This document shows positions 11,455-22,774 of a DNA stretch of 64,000 nt, one piece after another (the stretch's first letter is position 1; every line of letters begins with the position of its first letter). Made by a program: the position numbers and the translations under genes. Source of the stretch: Paraphysomonas bandaiensis (Eukaryota; Chrysophyceae); contig CBFFRP010000168.1 of NCBI GenBank assembly GCA_965644295.1, forward strand, positions 58,640 to 122,639. The letters are read 5' to 3'. The notes beneath the pieces are model-generated. The model saw only the letters and a program-made list of their open reading frames with translations. It ran no database searches and was not told the origin of the DNA.

Positions 11455-12108
11455 ATGAATATCGGTGCTATTAATACTGACAAAACTAATCGTCACATAA
11501 CTCTTAACTCCTCTACTAAACTAGGTGATGATCTTGCTCAACGATTTAACAACTTATCGTTAGATGTCTTAACTCTATCTGAAGTTTCAAGTTTAAAGTC
11601 TGTCGATCAACTTAAAGATGTCATACGAGATAGAAGTATTGATTACTGTAACTCTTATAAAAAGAGTGACTATATAGTTCAAGCATGGGATAAAGAAACA
11701 TTTCAGTTTGAAGGTTCATATGATGTCTCTAATCATTATATTGGTGTACCACTCACTCATAGAAACACTGAGGAGAAACACCTTCATGTATCTGTACATT
11801 TACCTCACAAACGTGGAAAAATTCAGGCTAGAAACAACTTAAGCCTATATGTTCAAGACAGTATAGTGGAAGGCGGATATGATTGGGTGTTTATTCATGG
11901 AGATTTCAATACAAAACCCAGTGATCTCAAAAACATGTTTCCGGATTCAGTGCTCACCATAGAGGGAGCAACTACCAGGAGAAATGGAGAGGTCGATAAC
12001 ATTGTCCTGTCAGGAGGAGATGGAACAATTTATGATGGAGAAATAATTACATCCGGTCATGAGTATTCTCATCACATCATTAAATCCAAATTTACACTTG
12101 ATACGTAG
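11455..12108 (+). CDS. Endonuclease/exonuclease/phosphatase (EEP)-fold protein, small
   Basis: Single-exon ORF, 217 residues. It carries motifs of the EEP fold (DNase I, AP endonuclease, sphingomyelinase superfamily) in order: 'LTLSEV' (Glu43, expected metal ligand), 'HGDFNTKPSD' (Asp150 and Asn152), 'VDNIVLSG' (Asp181) and 'EYSHHIIKSKF' (His206/207, in place of the usual Ser-Asp-His). An early Asn (Asn7) fits the first motif. It is shorter than most family members (250-300 residues) and has no signal peptide. Codons are more AT-rich than in the flanking host genes. The nearest upstream ATG (11442) is out of frame. The substrate could be nucleic acid or phospholipid; the family assignment is moderate and the function is open. 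Confidence 0.55.
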   Translation: MNIGAINTDKTNRHITLNSSTKLGDDLAQRFNNLSLDVLTLSEVSSLKSVDQLKDVIRDRSIDYCNSYKKSDYIVQAWDKETFQFEGSYDVSNHYIGVPLTHRNTEEKHLHVSVHLPHKRGKIQARNNLSLYVQDSIVEGGYDWVFIHGDFNTKPSDLKNMFPDSVLTIEGATTRRNGEVDNIVLSGGDGTIYDGEIITSGHEYSHHIIKSKFTLDT

Positions 12109-12321
12109 ACACGTTTGGTGCTATTACTGTCATATTGAACCATGGATTATAAGGGCAAAAAGTCTGAGTATTGAAATTTGGACAAGGGACGATACTCTTT
12201 ATCCCTAGGTTAAATTGTAGCCTATCCTCATCATATTGAAAACATAATATAATAATATCTAAAATATATAGCTATTAGTAGCTTGCTTGCTGTAAGAGAA
12301 CATAGGTGTTACCTAATTAAC

Positions 12322-12504
12322 AGTGGTCGCACCTTGTTGCTTGCGGCGACGCACAAGCAGATTCTGTAAGGCTAAATAGTAGGATAATAGAATTTTGTGC
12401 TGATTAGTTATGGGTAGAGGTCTAACTAGTATGTCTAGCATTCAACTAGCCACTATATTGGCACGAGTTTTTAACGCCTATTGCTTAATAACAAGACTTT
12501 CAAT
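12322..12504 (+). repeat. Dispersed 160-bp repeat, copy 2
   Basis: Core 'GCTTGCGGCGACGCACAAGC' followed by 'AGTAGGATAAT' and, near its end, 'ACAAGACTTTCAATATATAC'. It is the most diverged of the three copies (others at 10364 and 22192). Confidence 0.5.
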
Positions 12505-13116
12505 ATATACCTAATTAACATTCTGAAACAAATGGAATAACAATGATGTATTACTTCAAATCAATGGTATATATATACATATGGGAATGGCAATTGTAGT
12601 AGATTAACTCAAAACAATAAAATCCAAAATTTCAAAAACAAATTTTCAGAAGAATCATTCAGAAAAAATAGCAACTGCAAGGTATTGAAATTTGTACAGA
12701 AGTATCATGATGTATACAAAAGCTTTATGTCACACATGGTGTTTTGTTTCTATTGGCAGTTGGCTGCCACTGCCTGAATTTTGGGAACACGATATATGGT
12801 AAACAATCCTGATAAACAGGACGTTACTCTTAAAGTTAATCTGGAAGTATTATTTCAAAGTTCTTATACATCACTATGCTCATCTACATCAGAGGAGTGA
12901 TAAAATGTATCTTAAAGTGTTTGAGTGGATTCATCATTGTGTTGTCCCTAAAATTCTGTACTATAAATAAATCACATACAACAATCAACAACTACTCGTC
13001 AATATCATATAGTTAAGTTAGAATGTAGTTTTGTTGAACCGAATTTGAAGCTGAATATCTATATATATTCCCTGCGCTAGTACTAGCGTTCTGTTGAAAC
13101 CAATTCAGGTCAAAGA

Positions 13117-14471
13117 GGGCAATAAGGAAGCTACTTTGTCTCGCACTCAAATTTGAAACGAGAGCGAAAAGCCCGAAATTTGAAATTTAGACAAGGGATG
13201 AAACTCCCTATCCTAGGTTAAATTGTAGCTTAAATTGTAATATTAGACTGTATAGCTATTTTTAGCCCGCTCTTAGAAGTAAAAGGTGTTCCCTGATACC
13301 TGATTAATATGAAGAAAACAAATGATACCTCATTGCTTCTAATCAAAGGTATAAGACGTATAAGATAGATTCTTAAACCTAATATTAAAGATATGAGCGT
13401 TCTGTTGAACCCAATTCAGGTCAAAAAGGCATCTTGATACAAAATGGGGATAATATAGCATATTGCTATATTTCTATACTGTGCACTGGCTTAAAAGATA
13501 ACTATCGCAGTGTAATGTTTTATCTGGTCGACCAATCAATATTTTTACGATATGTGATTCCTTAGCCCTAGTCCAGACATTACACAACGTGAATATGAGT
13601 ACACAATATCTTTATCCCCATTTTGTCTCAACAGGGCGCTTTTATTTGATCTGATTTGGGCTCAACAGGGCGCCCATATCAGCACCGGGCTAATATAGAC
13701 ATTCAACTTCAATATTCGGTTCAATAGAAGCTCACTTCTATCCTAAGTATGATAATGACAGTCGTATGTACAGTCGTATGACAATCGTATAGTACACAAT
13801 TATAAAGAAACCACAATCATGAGCAAAATACCAAGAGCAGATCATCTAACACTCCAAGTTATATTCCATCCTTCGACTGTTGTCTAAGATCACAAGGATG
13901 TCAGTGCAAGTGATCTGTCTTCATTATGATATCCAGGACTTCGAAACAACTTCAAGAATATTACAGAAGAGTTTCAGTACCATATCTGATGCTATATAGG
14001 TGGTTAGGAGCAGTGGCACCCAGTTCTTTCAGGGTTTGAGCATCGTGCTTCTCATGATATTCTGTGCCTCATATCATACACACATCATTCGATCAGGTGC
14101 ATTTGCAGAGGTAAAGCCTGCTGTATATAAATGTAATGATGATGCTAATTAAGGGAATAAGAAGCCTCTCTTTCACCTTCAACTGTTGTTCACATTCATC
14201 ATCACACTTACAGAATACATATCATTGATTTGAAACTATATGAGTTCTCATTTGTGTTCTTAATGTTAATCAGGGAACATCTCTTTCTTAAAACAGCAAG
14301 CATGTTACAAAGAGCTATACAATCTAATATTAACTTTTCAACGTCATGAGGATAAGCTACATTTTAACCTAGGGATAAGGAGTATCGTCCTTTGTCAAAA
14401 TTTTAAAACTCGGGCTTTTCGCCCTCGTTTCAAAATTTTGAGCGCGGGACGATATAGCCTCCTTATTGCCC
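13117..14471. repeat. Element bounded by ~200-bp inverted repeats
   Basis: Bases 13117-13312 and 14263-14471 are inverted copies. They begin 'GGGCAATAAGGA', continue through 'GCGAAAAGCCCGA' and 'CCTAGGTTAAA' and end near 'TTCCCTGAT'. The enclosed 950 bp has no coding potential. Bases 12169-12325 are a partial direct copy lacking the first 60 bp. Inside, 13397-13455 and 13607-13673 form a second inverted pair ('CTGTTGAACCC', 'ACAAAATGGGGATAA'). This fits a non-autonomous DNA transposon with long terminal inverted repeats; the family is unknown. Confidence 0.55.
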
Positions 14472-14904
14472 GTGGTTAAATATAACTATATGGCAACCAC
14501 TCTACGACAGCTAAACTTCTATGATATTGAAATCTGCTTACATGGAGGACATATGATATATCATCCCTTATCAAAATATTTTCCCTCTTTCTAATATTTT
14601 TGGTCGTCGGATGATTTAAGCTACTTGCGAGGCGTTATTAGATGTAACTATACTTCCTAGTGGTGATAAGAGTGTTCTGTTTGATATCAACAAGTCAAAA
14701 ACACATATTTGTTTGAAACAATATTGGGTTACTTTATAAGCACGACTCCATAGCGACACACCTCAATCACATCGCGCAAGAAATCAATTTATTGCCGAAA
14801 GCGGTATGGAGAATGCTTCATACATTTCATAAGTTACTAAACGTATGCAGTGCCTCATAATTAGTACAAAGGAAAATACATACGGTAGCACGCAGCGCGT
14901 GAAG

Positions 14905-17900
14905 CTAGAGGTGTTCCTCATCTTCATGGACAGGGTTTTTAAATTGCTCAAACTGATAGGGAGACTTAGTCATAATGTTGTCGGTAGTGAAAGAAGACTT
15001 TCTGTCTTTCGAACTGCGGCTTAACCCACTTTCTACAGTTACGAATGGTGTCGACGGCAAACGTGACGACCTTCTGGAAGGGTCAGGATTGTTTCCATCA
15101 TCTCTGGAATTTCTGCGAAGAACATATAGTCCTGCGACGAGGATGGCAACAACAAGGATGGTTAACAATACAAACGTGCCCAACAACAACTCATGATCGG
15201 AAGACGAACCACTGCTTTCAGTGCTAGTACTAGAGGTGTCCGAGCTGGTGTCGCTGTACACATGAGTACATGTACGAGATGAGATATCTCCCGTGTAAAC
15301 CTCGTTATAACACGAGTCATCATTGCCAACATTTAAGTCCGAAAACTGGACGCTATATCCGCCAGTTTCTGTTGGAGAATCATCATTGCTGGGACACGTA
15401 GCATCGGACTGACAGAGAAACTGATATTTATCCGTGCATTGTCTATCTCGCATTTTACCAGTACCATAGAGTATGGCACAGTCAGAACGACCACCAGAAT
15501 TATTGGGTTCCCCTTTATCCCAGTCTGTATATCCCACAGAGAGCCCGTTTTCCCATTCCCAGGTGCCCTCATGATCAATGTCATTGTAACCCAGCCAGAA
15601 TGTACAAGTAGATCGCGGGTTAAACATACGCTCAATGTATTTGTATGTGTCTTCATCAGGTATAGTTGCCAGCCAGCCTCCCCGAGCTTCACATGTTGCT
15701 TTGGCATCCTTCCAGTCATCTTTCGCAGACACAAACCCGTAACACTTGTTATCGTAATACCCACTGCTGAATTCACTCGAACAACAAGAGCCAACATCAC
15801 CATCATCATCTCGAGGGGTTGGTTCGACAGCCTTAGTTTGACACAGGAAATAATTCTTGTCAGAACACTTACGATCCCTCATTTTATTCCCGCAATACAC
15901 AATGGCACAGTCTGAGCTGCCTCCACTAGGTTCATACCGATCCCACAAGGCGTATCCAGTCGAACCGTCGTGATCATATACCCAACTACCTTCGTGAGCA
16001 ATATCATTGTATCCGAGCCAATAGGTCCCCCTAGCTCCAACTCCAAAAGTCTTTGTGATATATTTGTATGTGGATTCGTCAGGAATAGTAGCTAACCATC
16101 CACCTGCTTCCTCACATTCATCTTTAGCGTCATCCCATTTTTCTTTATCACTAGAAATCTTATAGCAGAAACCATCATGATATCCTCCTTCAAAGCCTTC
16201 AGGACAGCTCAATGAAATTTCAGTCTCTTCTGACGCTTCATTGGAGTAAGTTTCACACAAGAAGTCGTACTTGTCAGAACATACGCGGTCACGCATCTTT
16301 CCATTGCTATAAATAATAGCGCAATCCGACTTCCCATAATAATTATTCGGTTCTCCAGAATCCCACATTGTATACCCCGTCGATTCCCCATTTTCCCATA
16401 CCCATTTTTTTTCGTGTGCCATATCGCTGTATCCGATCCAAAAGATACTTGTTTGTTTCGGGTTGAAAGTACTCTCAATGTATTCGTAAGTGTCCTTATC
16501 GTCAATGGTAGCTAACCAACCCCCTCTAGCTTCACACGTGGCCTTGGCGTCACTCCAGTCGTCTTTGGCGGAAATAAACTTGTAACACCTCTCATTGAAA
16601 TACCCACCATCAAAACCAGCAGGGCAGAGAGTCGGGCTCTCTTCCTTTCTCCGCCATGCCACATTACTAATTCCCAGCTTAACATACGGTGGATTTTCGT
16701 CACAGAACGAAGTAAATCGAGGGCGCTTGTTGAATACACTTTCTCCATCAACCCAGACCTCAACAGACCCAACCTTATTTTTATCGCAGTTGAGGTTGAT
16801 TCGAATAACCCAATTAGTCCATACATTCTTTTTCACATCATACACCTCTTGATGTTGACATGTTGGTGCATCCGTAGGTAACTCAGCCCCACACGACTGA
16901 ATATACAACTTAGTACCTTTGTACATTGCCAGAGCAAGGAGTGGGTGAGTGTCATCTACTCTGTCGCCGCGCATGAGTTCCATTAAGTAGGCTAACTCAC
17001 TGATGCCATCATGTTCCCAAGAACCTGGAATTCTCATTCTAAATCCAATCCAGTGAACACCTTCATTGTCTGGAATCACCAAAGAGCGGAGGTGAGATGC
17101 CAGTTTTATCTGGGAGCTATAGCACGTGGGACAGTATGACAAGTCAAAAGAGACGTATCCCTCCTCCTTAGAAGATGCTGGTGTGAGTGAAACAATTCCC
17201 GTTTCCCCATCAATATGTTCCTCCCACTTCGCTAAGCTGTCAAAATCCTCCATAAGTGTTAAGGTTGGGGCAGGTGCATGTGTAGGCGAATAAGTCGGCA
17301 GGGCGGAAGGGTTCAAAGTGGCCGCTGGAGTTGGCGCAAAGGTGCCCATATCTTGAGTCAGGGCATCGGCCAGACCTTGAAGATTAAAGGAATTGTAGTG
17401 GCAAGCAGTATAGTTGAGCAATTCGCGAAGGACATCAATTTTGTCTGCATTAACAGTAGAGCACGTGCTATCACCGGAAAATTCTACAGGCTGAAGTCGA
17501 ACGACTGAAAAGCCCTGGTTCGCTGCACGTACTATCAAAACACATATCAACACCAAGAAAAGAACACTAACCTAGCTGGGATTCTATCCATGACAATGAA
17601 TACTCTAAACTGGCGGGGCGTGATGGATCAGACCAGTAGAGGTCGTCTCCCATAACCGCTCCAGCTGGAAGGTGGTAAACGCCATCCATTATAATGTTCG
17701 GTGCTACCACATCGTCACCTTCAGTGCAATCAATAGGAGTTCCCGCATTGGGAGATGTTTGTCTGTTCCAGTTACATTTGGAACTAATCAGGTCATATGC
17801 TTGATTCTTCATTGCAGTTATAGTGTTGTGATCATAGCGGTTAAATGGTGGTATGAATGATACTGCATATCCAGAAACCACAGATTCAATAATACTCTTT

Positions 17901-19205
17901 GATTGTTTCAAATCATCCTCTTGCCAGGAAAGAGTCTTTCCCTCGAATGATTCGAACTCTAGCGAGTTACTTGCGTAATCGATTAAGGGGTTTCCGGCAA
18001 TACTCTGCAGATATGATACCATCGAGGCACTTTGATCCAAGTAGCTTCCGATAAATCCAATCGTCAGCGGAAGATTGTACGAAATAAACTCATTCACCAC
18101 GGCTTGGAAAACACCTTCACACCACCAGGCTTGAACATTTTCTAGACGAAACGCGACCTTCGGGCGAGTAGGAGTAGGGGAAGGAGTGGGAGACGGGCTA
18201 ACTGATGGATGTTTCGTGGTTGGAGGTATTGATGGTGACGGAGTAGGCACCTGTGAGCTTATTTGCATCGCTCCATCAGTAAAAGTGCGAATGTCCCAAT
18301 GCTGCTGGCCATACATGAGGAGTCGTTGGAGAGCTGCAAGCTTGTGTGTATTTTGCACAGAGCAGTCGGTACTTGTAGCGAATTCCACGGGATGAAGCAT
18401 AACCACTGAGAACCCTTGGCGCTCTATGCAGAAATAAATTAATAACATAGTACTATCACCAGGTGTTATATGAGTACTAACCAATCTGCGCATTGATCCA
18501 TCCAAGCGCACTCGACAAGCTCGGTGGCAGGAGGTAGTCCGTCCAGTAGTCCAATCCCCCAAGTACTGCTCCAGTTGGTAATGAGTAAACGCCATCGACC
18601 ATTATGTTCGGGGCAACTACATCGCTGCCATCGGGACAGTAAACCGGTGTGCCGTAGTATTCAGACCCTTCAGGGTACCATACACACTCACCACTCATTA
18701 TATTCATGCCGACGTTATTCAGGGCATCAAATGTCACATCGTCATATGCATTAAAAGGTGGTATAAATGAATTTGGCGAGATGCCTGTCACGGAGTGGAT
18801 AGTGGAGATAGACTCTTGAAGGTCATATTCCTGCCAGGTCTGTGTTTGGCCAGCAAATGTTTCATGTTTTTGAGAATGACTTGAGAATTCAACAAGAGGG
18901 TTACCCGATAATGATTGAAGGAACGAAACCATAGAGTTGCTTTGGTCAAGATTTTTCCCAATAACCCCTAAATTGATAGGAACATTAGCGGAAAGGAACT
19001 GATGTACCACAGTTTGTGCGATATCTTCACACCACCATGACTGTACGTCTGTTAATAGTCATAACAAAGAGTTAAAACAAATAGATTTCTTATTAAAATC
19101 AAGTATACCATCAAGACGAAACATAACAACTGGCTTGGATGGGGTGGAATAGGCGGATATGGCTATTATCGCCATAGTAATGAGTGCAAGTGAATAATGG
19201 AACAT
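14905..19205 (-). CDS. Cell-surface protein: two deacetylase-like domains, lyase/LamG-like domain, three C-type lectin domains
   Basis: Model complement(join(14905..17522, 17572..18423, 18482..19048, 19109..19205)), 1377 residues; introns 49, 58 and 60 nt. Residues 1-20 are a signal peptide. Domain 1 (about 25-275) fits the NodB/polysaccharide-deacetylase fold: 'FRLDD' (Asp32, Asp33), 'HSQKH' (His90, His94), 'FIPPFN' (127-132) and 'MLHPVEF' near its end. After a Pro/Ser/Thr linker, domain 2 (about 309-555) is homologous but has Glu316-Asn317 in place of Asp-Asp, and Asn374 and Phe378 in place of the two His. About 596-800 is a beta-sandwich-like region resembling polysaccharide lyase or LamG folds (weak). 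C-type lectin domains lie at 805-930, 945-1068 and about 1086-1210, with EPN, EPS and EPN in the sugar-site loop. A membrane helix (about 1286-1307) precedes a 70-residue Ser/Arg-rich tail. A type I surface glycan binder/modifier is inferred. Confidence 0.75.
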
Positions 19206-19959
19206 TATAAAGGGAAATCACAATCAATAGAGTCGTGGATTGAGAGGGATGTATGGTTGAATGAGATGAATACAGTAATGGTCAAGGAAATAATAAATAT
19301 AAACCACACTGTATATAATACTATAATAATGTTAACACCAAAATTATGATGACTAACATATGAAACTATACGTATGTTTATCACAACAGCATAATTAGGT
19401 CGAACCTCAACTCTGACTATATGAATGCGTCATTGATTGTGTATCTTGAAACGTCACTGACTTCAAGAAGGGAAATATACTTCGTTTTATTAGATATGAT
19501 GACGTTGATTGTATCGTACACTGATACCAGTAAACTAGTGTTTTTATAGATGAAAATGGGGATATTTTGTGTGAAAAGAGGGGAAAATATAGCACTAACT
19601 TCATGTATTCTTCAATATCATAGTGGTGTGTGTAGCACAAAACCATATGTGTATCTATATCCAAATCTTCCGATATTCGGATACAAAAATCCTTAAACTT
19701 AGAATAAAACCATCAAAATTGTACTTAAAACTAGACATTTTTATGTCCAATGTCATATCGAACACATCGAACTCTATAAAGAATACAAACACATAATAGT
19801 ATGTACATGCCTATATATATGCCTGTATTTGTATACATAAACATACATATACATACATACAGCATATCTCTATAGAAACATACATACATATCTCACTAAA
19901 TATTTAGATATACATCCCATTGCATTACATCCCTCTATACAATACATCTCACGATCAAA
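19206..19959. promoter_or_regulatory. Shared divergent 5' region of the lectin gene and the mutase gene
   Basis: The 754-bp spacer separates the minus-strand lectin-gene ATG (19205) from the plus-strand mutase ATG (19960), so it must hold both promoters. It is AT-rich, with TATATATA near 19810 and CATA-rich tracts at 19840-19895. No factor site can be named. Confidence 0.5.
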
Positions 19960-21833
19960 ATGCCTCAAGATCTAATGCTTCATGTACTTAATCAACACAA
20001 TGCTCCAACAAAAAAGATGGCCTATGGAACAGCTGGATTTAGAGATGAATGGACAGGTTTGCATTCAACATTTATTCGTATGGGAATACTTGCTTCTATA
20101 CGAAGTAGAAGTATAAGTGGAGATTGTGTGGGTATTATGATCACTGCCTCTCATAATACAGAGAAAGATAACGGGATTAAGATTGTGGATACGAATGGTG
20201 GTATGCTCTCACAAGATTGGGAGCCTATAGCTGAAGAGATCGCTAATATATCTGATCCAGAAGATGTATTGGCTTATATAAATAAAATGTGTACTACTTT
20301 AGAATGTACAGATGAATCTATGCCAAGTGTGGTAGTAATTGGACGAGACACGAGGCCACATAGTAGGGAATTATTTGAGTGTGTTCGCGCTGGGGTATCA
20401 GCAGTGGGCGGACAGTACTTTGACCTTGGGGAAGTGACCACCCCGCAACTGCATTTTGTTGTTCATAAGGCTAACGTCAATAAGCAGAAGGGTATTTCTC
20501 TTGATACTTTTGACCCTGTCTCTGCCCTGCAAAATTATTACGACACTTTGCTTCAGGGGTTCCGTAGCCTGCAGCAATCCTCTTCCAATGACCCTCAATG
20601 TCAGGTTGTAATCGATGGCGCATTTGGTGTCGGTGCACTGAGCATTCGTGCATTTATTCAACGCCAAACTGAGTTGTATAGCAATAGCGGTGGCCCTTTG
20701 CTGTCTGTGGATATTCGTAACAATGCATTCGATGGTCCTGTGAATGCCAACTGTGGAGCGGAGACAGTTCAAAAAGGTCAACGTCCCCCTTGTGGTGTAG
20801 AATCATCTGAAGTAAATAAACTGATGTGTTCTTATGATGGGGATGCTGATCGCATTGTGTTTTATACGTTCTTTCCGACAGTCGATAATACTATCAAGTG
20901 GACTCTCTATGATGGAGATAAGATAGCTGCACTAATTGCTACGTTTCTTCAATCCGAACTGCAAGCAGCCGGTCTTCTGAAGCCGTGCCCAGGATCCAGT
21001 AATAAGCGCTCTATGCCATGCACGTTTGGAGTAGTACAGACGGCGTATGCTAATGGAGCCTCTGGCGCATTCCTGAGGTCGAAAGGTATTGATATTACCA
21101 TCACTAAAACTGGAGTAAAGTACCTTCACCACGCCGCCCACAAGTACGATGTCGGAGTATATTTCGAGGCCAATGGGCATGGCACGGTACTATTTTCTGA
21201 GCGTCTGTTGGTCGTCATCGCGTCATATAGAGCCGATGGTAGTGAGAAGAGAAAAGACTTGGCGTTTTCCCGTCTGCAGGTATGGGAGCAGTCGCGTTGT
21301 ATATGTGCACAATAAAATTACATGATGGTTGGACTGTTTAAGTTTTTTCTTTTTGTAGGCTTGCTTGAAAGTAATTAACCAGGCTGTGGGTGATGCTGTG
21401 AGTGATATGCTTCTCTGTATGACAGCACTTCAGGTGTGTATATTCCGTGGCTACATAGTAGGATGGCTTTCTCATTTGTGAACTTTCTTGTGTGTAGATT
21501 CTTGATATCTCTCTCTCTTCTTGGAATGACATGTACAGCGACCTCCCCTCTCGCCAAACCAAAGTGCCCGTCACAAATAAGGACCTTATCACCTGTTCAG
21601 AGGACGAAACCAAGGTGCTACATCCCAGTGCACTACAGCATGAATTGGATTCCGCGATGAGGCCAGTACCCCAGGGGAGATGCTTCGTCCGTCCATCTGG
21701 AACAGAGGACTTCGTACGCGTATACGCTGAGGCCGAGACTCAAGAGGCAGCTGACCAGCTCGCGCTGTCGTGCATACGAGCCATCAATAACCACGTTGGA
21801 ATTGTTGGGGAAATGCCTTTGTCTTTCTGTTAG
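19960..21833 (+). CDS. AGM1: Phosphoacetylglucosamine mutase
   Basis: Model join(19960..21279, 21359..21433, 21498..21833), 576 residues; introns 79 and 64 nt, both phase 0. The enzyme interconverts GlcNAc-6-phosphate and GlcNAc-1-phosphate, the step before UDP-GlcNAc, and acts in the cytosol. Hallmarks of the alpha-D-phosphohexomutase family are present: active-site 'TASHN' with Ser64, Mg2+ loop 'DGDADR' (293-298), sugar-binding 'YFEANGHGT', and phosphate-binding 'RPSGTED' (530-536). The N-terminal 'AYGTAGFR' and the 'NANCGAE' segment are typical of the PGM3/AGM1 branch, as is the length. The 25-codon exon 2 encodes the conserved 'INQAVGDAVSDML' helix, which supports the splicing. The divergent neighbour is a surface protein with deacetylase-like and lectin domains, a thematic link through GlcNAc. 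No defect seen. Confidence 0.93.
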
Positions 21834-22530
21834 AAGCTCGATATGTATATGAAGCTTCCCTAATTTTTGAGAAAACAATATCGTCGTATTGGTCACGTAG
21901 TGAAGTTTTGTGTCAATAAATAACTAGAACTAATATTGTTAAACTCCAAGCCCAGTATGATTAACTTTTCTTACACATAATCGATAAGTGAATTGCAGTA
22001 ATGGATTCTTAACAGCAAATCGTTTTACGAGGCACTTATGCTCATTAGTCACCGCAATATTTAATAATGACTGCCCCATTCCTCAGAGTTTTCATAACAA
22101 TCGATAAGTTACTTTTAGATTAATCAACACTAGCACTTTATTAGGACACGGTTCAGATGCTGCCATGTACTAAGCTGAATCCTAATACAAAAGTGGTTGC
22201 GCCTTCATGATGCTTGCGGTGACGCACAAGCAGCTTTCGTAAGCAACGCTAAAACGTAGGACATCACGGTTATGCACTAGTTTGTTAAATTGTTTTGCTA
22301 CATTAGTTTTGACTCCTACATGCGTATTCCTAATAGTCAGACATTCACTATATACTACATACAATACACAGAGATAGTACATAAACAGTTGTTCTGTTAA
22401 CAGGACTATAGTTATAAATTTAATAATACCCGTTACAAGTATATTTAAAAATTAATATAACAACAGAATATTTTGAAGGGTATTTCGTAAATTATAACAA
22501 CAGCAGTAGTAGAAGATTACCTACAATATA
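21834..22530. other. Intergenic with dispersed repeat
   Basis: 3' flank of the mutase gene. It carries copy 3 of the 160-bp dispersed repeat at 22192-22350 and nothing else recognisable. From about 22540 it becomes homologous to the 3' flank of the Ser/Asp/Glu-repeat genes ('TTTTAATGTAGTTGCTCTATTC'). Confidence 0.5.
22192..22350 (+). repeat. Dispersed 160-bp repeat, copy 3
   Basis: Closest to copy 1 (10364-10521). It shares 'GCTTGCGGTGACGCACAAGC', 'AGCTTTCGTA', 'GCACTAGTT', 'GCTACATTAGT', 'GACTC', 'TACATGC' and 'AGTCAGACATTCACTA'. Confidence 0.6.
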
Positions 22531-22774
22531 CACGACTAATAAAAAGTGTAATAGTGCATTACGTGTATTGTTTTTAATGTAGTTGCTCTATTCGAAGACT
22601 TGTATGAACTTTTCCAGGAACAAGAAATAAATACGTAAGTAACGCCGTAGTATTATGCATTGATTATATCAGATTCTGAAGTTTGTACAAATTAATACAC
22701 ATTCTACTATGGAAAAATATTAATATTTGTCATCTTTGATTCCTGTTGTTGCTTTATAATCAAAATATCTTCTT

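Larger units (their letters stand above)
12109..14904. other. Gene-free, repeat-dense region
   Basis: About 2.8 kb without a plausible ORF. It holds three copies of one repeat (12169-12325 and 13117-13312 in +, 14263-14471 inverted), a second inverted pair (13397-13455 and 13607-13673) and copy 2 of the 160-bp dispersed repeat (12322-12504). It ends at the 3' side of the lectin gene. Confidence 0.6.

Noticed and set aside
14905-17556. A separate lectin gene starting at 17556
   Set aside because: No ATG there; the upstream codons are intron sequence, and splicing to the deacetylase exon restores the 'QGFSVV' motif in frame.
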